Part shown: piece after piece, positions 34,764 to 37,251 of the stretch
Position numbering within the stretch: position 1 is the stretch's first letter
How the letters are laid out: the number at the start of each line of letters is the position of its first letter
DNA from: Clostridia bacterium
Lineage (GTDB): Bacteria > Bacillota > Clostridia > Peptostreptococcales > JAAYPU01
Direction of reading: 5' to 3'
DNA: 37,251 nucleotides
Assembly (NCBI GenBank): GCA_016278615.1
Contig: JADQBM010000025.1
Coordinates: 1-37,251, forward strand
Notes under the pieces: generated by a model
What the model was told of the DNA's origin: nothing
The model's database searches: none
Seen by the model: the letters and a program-made list of their open reading frames with translations, nothing else
Made by a program: the position numbers and the translations under genes

Positions 34764-36713
34764 ATGAGAGAAGACTTAGGAATGATTCGAGTTGCGGCTG
34801 TATCACCAAAGATGCTTGTTGCAAATCCGGATTATAATGTTAGAGAAATAGTTGCTTGCATAAAAGAAGCAACGGTTCAAAGGGCTACAATTATTGTATT
34901 GCCGGAGCTATCCATTACAGGATATACGTGTGGGGATTTATTTGCTCAAGGTGTTTTATATGAAAAGGCAATGGCGGCTCTTGACCAATTAGCTCATGAA
35001 ACAAGCCACGTAGATGCTGTGGTTGTTGTTGGGATGCCCATTTATATTGAAAACAATTTTTATAATTGTGCCGTTTTATTACAAAAGGGAGAGATCAAGG
35101 GTGTGGTTCCCAAAACATTTATACCCAATTATAAAGAGTTTTATGAGGACAGATGGTTTGCATCGGGAAATACCATGAGTCGTGAGAGAAAGACAATTCA
35201 TCTCAAAGAGAAAGAGATTCCTTTTGGGAACCTTATTTTTACCGATTTAAAAAATGATATTAAAATAGGGATAGAAATTTGTGAAGACGTTTGGGCCCCT
35301 ATTTCCCCAGGGACACATCTTTCTCTCAATGGGGCGCATGTTGTATTAAATTTGTCTGCAAGCAATGAAATGGTTGGCAAATCAGATTATAGAAGAACAC
35401 TTATTGCCCAGGAGAGTGCGAAAAACATGTGTGGCTATATTTATGCAGCGTCAAGTGTACATGAATCCACAACAGATCTGGTTTTTAGTGGAGATTGTAT
35501 GATTTGTGAAAATGGTAATGTTTTGGCTTTAGGTAAAAGGTTTCAAAGAGACAGTGCCATTTTATATGGAGATATAGATATTGAAAGATTAAAATTTGAA
35601 AGAGTACAAGGTCAGAATTTTGAAAAATGCACCACTTTCTATAGTAAGAGAGATGCCTATCAGCCTATTCCCTTAAATCCTCTATATCTTCTTATGGAAG
35701 GAGATACCCTGGGAAGAGTATACCCTAAAACACCCTTTGTTCCTGAAAAGGATGCTGTTATTAATGAACGCTGCGAAGAAATATTCAATATTCAGGCAGC
35801 AGGTCTTGCTAAAAGAATAGAACATATAGGCACATCTAAAGTGGTAGTTGGCATTTCAGGGGGGCTGGATTCAACTTTAGCTTTGTTAGTTTGTATAGAA
35901 ACTTTTAAGTTATTAGGTATGGATTCAAAAAACATTATTGGCATTACCATGCCAGGATTTGGCACCACGGATAAAACTTATAACAATGCACAATTGCTTA
36001 TGAAGCACTTAAATATACAAATGAAAGAAATTAATATCTCAAACTCAGTCATGCAACATTTTGAGGATATTGGACATGATCCAAAAGTACATGATGTCAC
36101 CTATGAAAATGCTCAAGCCAGAGAAAGAACTCAGATTTTAATGGATATTGCTAACAAAGAAAAAGGAATTGTAATTGGTACCGGGGACCTCTCTGAGACG
36201 GCTTTAGGATGGGCAACTTATAATGGAGACCATATGTCTATGTACGCAGTAAATGTAAGTATACCAAAGACATTGGTGAGATTTATTATTGAGTGGGTCA
36301 TGAACAATAAATTTGAAGATCCAATTTTGAGAAATACACTTCAAAATATTTTGGACACACCGATTTCACCAGAACTTTTGCCTCCTGACGAAGCTGGAGA
36401 GATTGCTCAGAAAACGGAAGATACGGTAGGTCCTTATATCTTACACGATTTCTTTTTATACTACACAATAAGATTTGGAATGAGACCCAAAAAATTATTA
36501 TACATTGCCCAAAGCACTTTTGAGGGAGACTATTCAAAGGATGTTATAAAAAAATGGCTGGTGCTCTTTTATAAAAGATTCTTTTCACAGCAGTTTAAAA
36601 GAAGCTGCATGCCGGATGGACCTAAGGTAGGGACTGTTAGTTTGTCACCAAGAGGTGATTGGAGAATGCCAAGTGATGCAGATGTCAGTATTTGGATTCA
36701 AGAGCTGGAATAG
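34764..36713 (+). CDS. nadE: NAD+ synthase, glutamine-hydrolysing
   Basis: 649 residues. Converts deamido-NAD to NAD with glutamine and ATP. N-terminal nitrilase-type glutaminase: LPELSITGYTCGDLF (catalytic Glu), KTFIPNYKEFYEDRWF (catalytic Lys) and IGIEICEDVWAP (catalytic Cys); C-terminal synthetase with SGGLDSTLAL and GTGDLSETALGWATYNGDH. ATG 34764 has GAGGT seven bases upstream. It starts 17 bases after the capA-like stop and ends in TAG; a second in-frame TAG lies two codons on, then TAA. Confidence 0.96.
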   Translation: MREDLGMIRVAAVSPKMLVANPDYNVREIVACIKEATVQRATIIVLPELSITGYTCGDLFAQGVLYEKAMAALDQLAHETSHVDAVVVVGMPIYIENNFYNCAVLLQKGEIKGVVPKTFIPNYKEFYEDRWFASGNTMSRERKTIHLKEKEIPFGNLIFTDLKNDIKIGIEICEDVWAPISPGTHLSLNGAHVVLNLSASNEMVGKSDYRRTLIAQESAKNMCGYIYAASSVHESTTDLVFSGDCMICENGNVLALGKRFQRDSAILYGDIDIERLKFERVQGQNFEKCTTFYSKRDAYQPIPLNPLYLLMEGDTLGRVYPKTPFVPEKDAVINERCEEIFNIQAAGLAKRIEHIGTSKVVVGISGGLDSTLALLVCIETFKLLGMDSKNIIGITMPGFGTTDKTYNNAQLLMKHLNIQMKEINISNSVMQHFEDIGHDPKVHDVTYENAQARERTQILMDIANKEKGIVIGTGDLSETALGWATYNGDHMSMYAVNVSIPKTLVRFIIEWVMNNKFEDPILRNTLQNILDTPISPELLPPDEAGEIAQKTEDTVGPYILHDFFLYYTIRFGMRPKKLLYIAQSTFEGDYSKDVIKKWLVLFYKRFFSQQFKRSCMPDGPKVGTVSLSPRGDWRMPSDADVSIWIQELE

Positions 36714-37179
36714 GAAAGATAGATAAGAGATAACAGATAAGAGATAATAGTTAAGAGATTAGAGATTGTAGGGACGACCCTTGCGGTTGTCCGTAAGACA
36801 GGAGATTCTATTCGTAGGGGCTGGTCTTGTGCCTGCCCGGACAGTACAGGTGACAGATTAGGGATTAGGGATAAGGTTAAGGATAAGTAAGAGTTGAAGC
36901 TTAAGTGTAAGTATAAGTAAAAGCAGAAGGTAAAGTATAAAAAGTCTTCAAACTCACCCTACTCCGAAGGAGTTTGCTTAAACTTAAGCTTCGACTAAGT
37001 AATTACTACTCCGAAGGAGTCCATTTAAACTTAACGCTCAAGTCTATAGGGGCCGGTTCTGTGCTTGCCCGTAAAAAAATTTCATAGTGTAAAAAAATGG
37101 TTAGGTAAGATTGGGAAGGATAAATAGCAGTGGGGAAGAATAACTTAGAATAGGGATTAAGTTAATGGGGGAAGTTGTT
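36714..37179. repeat. Intergenic repeat cluster at window end
   Basis: No gene of usual size. Period-7 GATAAGA-like runs (36714-36770), 26-nt palindromic repeats at 36768-36793, 36814-36839 and 37046-37071, GATTAGG/AAGTGT-like simple runs (36845-36945), and two copies of the hairpin ACTCCGAAGGAGT (36961-36973, 37008-37020). The unit hairpin-TTTAAACTTAA-CTC-26-mer at 37008-37071 matches that at 24915-24978 over most of its length. Confidence 0.85.
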
Positions 37180-37242
37180 TTGGAAAGGATTTTGAGAACC
37201 ATTTTTAATGATAGAGAAAATACGTTTATTGTGCTAGACTAA
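37180..37242 (+). other. Short ORF near the window edge, leader peptide or gene stub
   Basis: TTG-started 20-codon frame (MERILRTIFND and on, ending LD, TAA) with a GGGGGAAG site six bases upstream. It could be a leader peptide, a broken gene start or chance; the rest lies beyond the window. Confidence 0.25.
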
Positions 37243-37251
37243 AAAACACAT

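Noticed and set aside
36714-37251. Insertion sequence or transposase remnant
   Set aside because: No transposase-like reading frame or terminal inverted repeats with target duplication seen; only simple and palindromic repeats.

Overview
The window looks like chromosome of an anaerobic, probably spore-forming, low-GC Firmicute (Clostridia). Evidence: A/T-rich coding sequence with strong AGGAGG-type ribosome sites, a CIRCE-controlled groESL operon, SLH-domain surface protein, bactofilin, a tiny Gly-rich YjcZ-like peptide, a 2[4Fe-4S] ferredoxin, and a tRNA-Pyl closely resembling, from memory, that of Desulfitobacterium. The exact genus cannot be fixed from the sequence alone.

Region 1 (1-360): the 3' end of a 5S rRNA gene with its terminator, then a compact array of palindromic 26-nt repeats. 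Region 2 (363-15592) is the centrepiece: a divergent PocR/AraC-type regulator faces one long co-oriented operon for methylamine use and pyrrolysine (Pyl) synthesis. The order is UroD-thioredoxin methyltransferase-like gene, mtbC, mtbB (in-frame UAG), hairpin, G3E GTPase, corrinoid-activation-domain protein, RACo/RamA-type ferredoxin-ATPase, pylSc, pylD, pylT (tRNA-Pyl, anticodon CUA), pylB, pylC, pylSn, a second activation-domain protein, mttB (in-frame UAG), terminator. The pyl genes make Pyl from two lysines and charge it to the amber tRNA. Pyl is then placed in MtbB and MttB, which pass methyl groups from di- and trimethylamine to the corrinoid protein MtbC. RACo and perhaps the activation-domain proteins reset oxidised corrinoid. 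No monomethylamine methyltransferase, second corrinoid protein or DHPS-type methyl-THF transferase lies in the window.

Region 3 (15754-21300): a chemoreceptor, a candidate free-standing ncRNA with its own promoter and terminator, a short ferredoxin, a P-loop/Asp23 fusion protein and a secreted CAP-SLH protein. Region 4 (21326-26005): an OGG-type DNA glycosylase, an opposing NitT/TauT-like ABC importer, a repeat-rich gap and a DUF554 membrane protein. Region 5 (26149-36713): CIRCE-groES-groEL, a VanY-type carboxypeptidase, two overlapping flavodoxin-like genes, guaA, a YjcZ-like peptide, a bactofilin, a CapA-like protein and glutamine-dependent nadE. Region 6 (36714-37251) is non-coding and repeat-rich.

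The most interesting points are these. UAG is both a Pyl codon and an ordinary stop here, even for pylSc and pylD. The UAG ending the G3E GTPase is in frame with the next gene, so suppression would fuse the two. The UroD-like protein has lost the usual zinc-ligand His and carries a thioredoxin-like tail. Two related activation-domain proteins of unknown exact role lie at either side of the RACo-pyl block. A ~200-nt GC-rich ncRNA candidate sits between the chemoreceptor and the ferredoxin.
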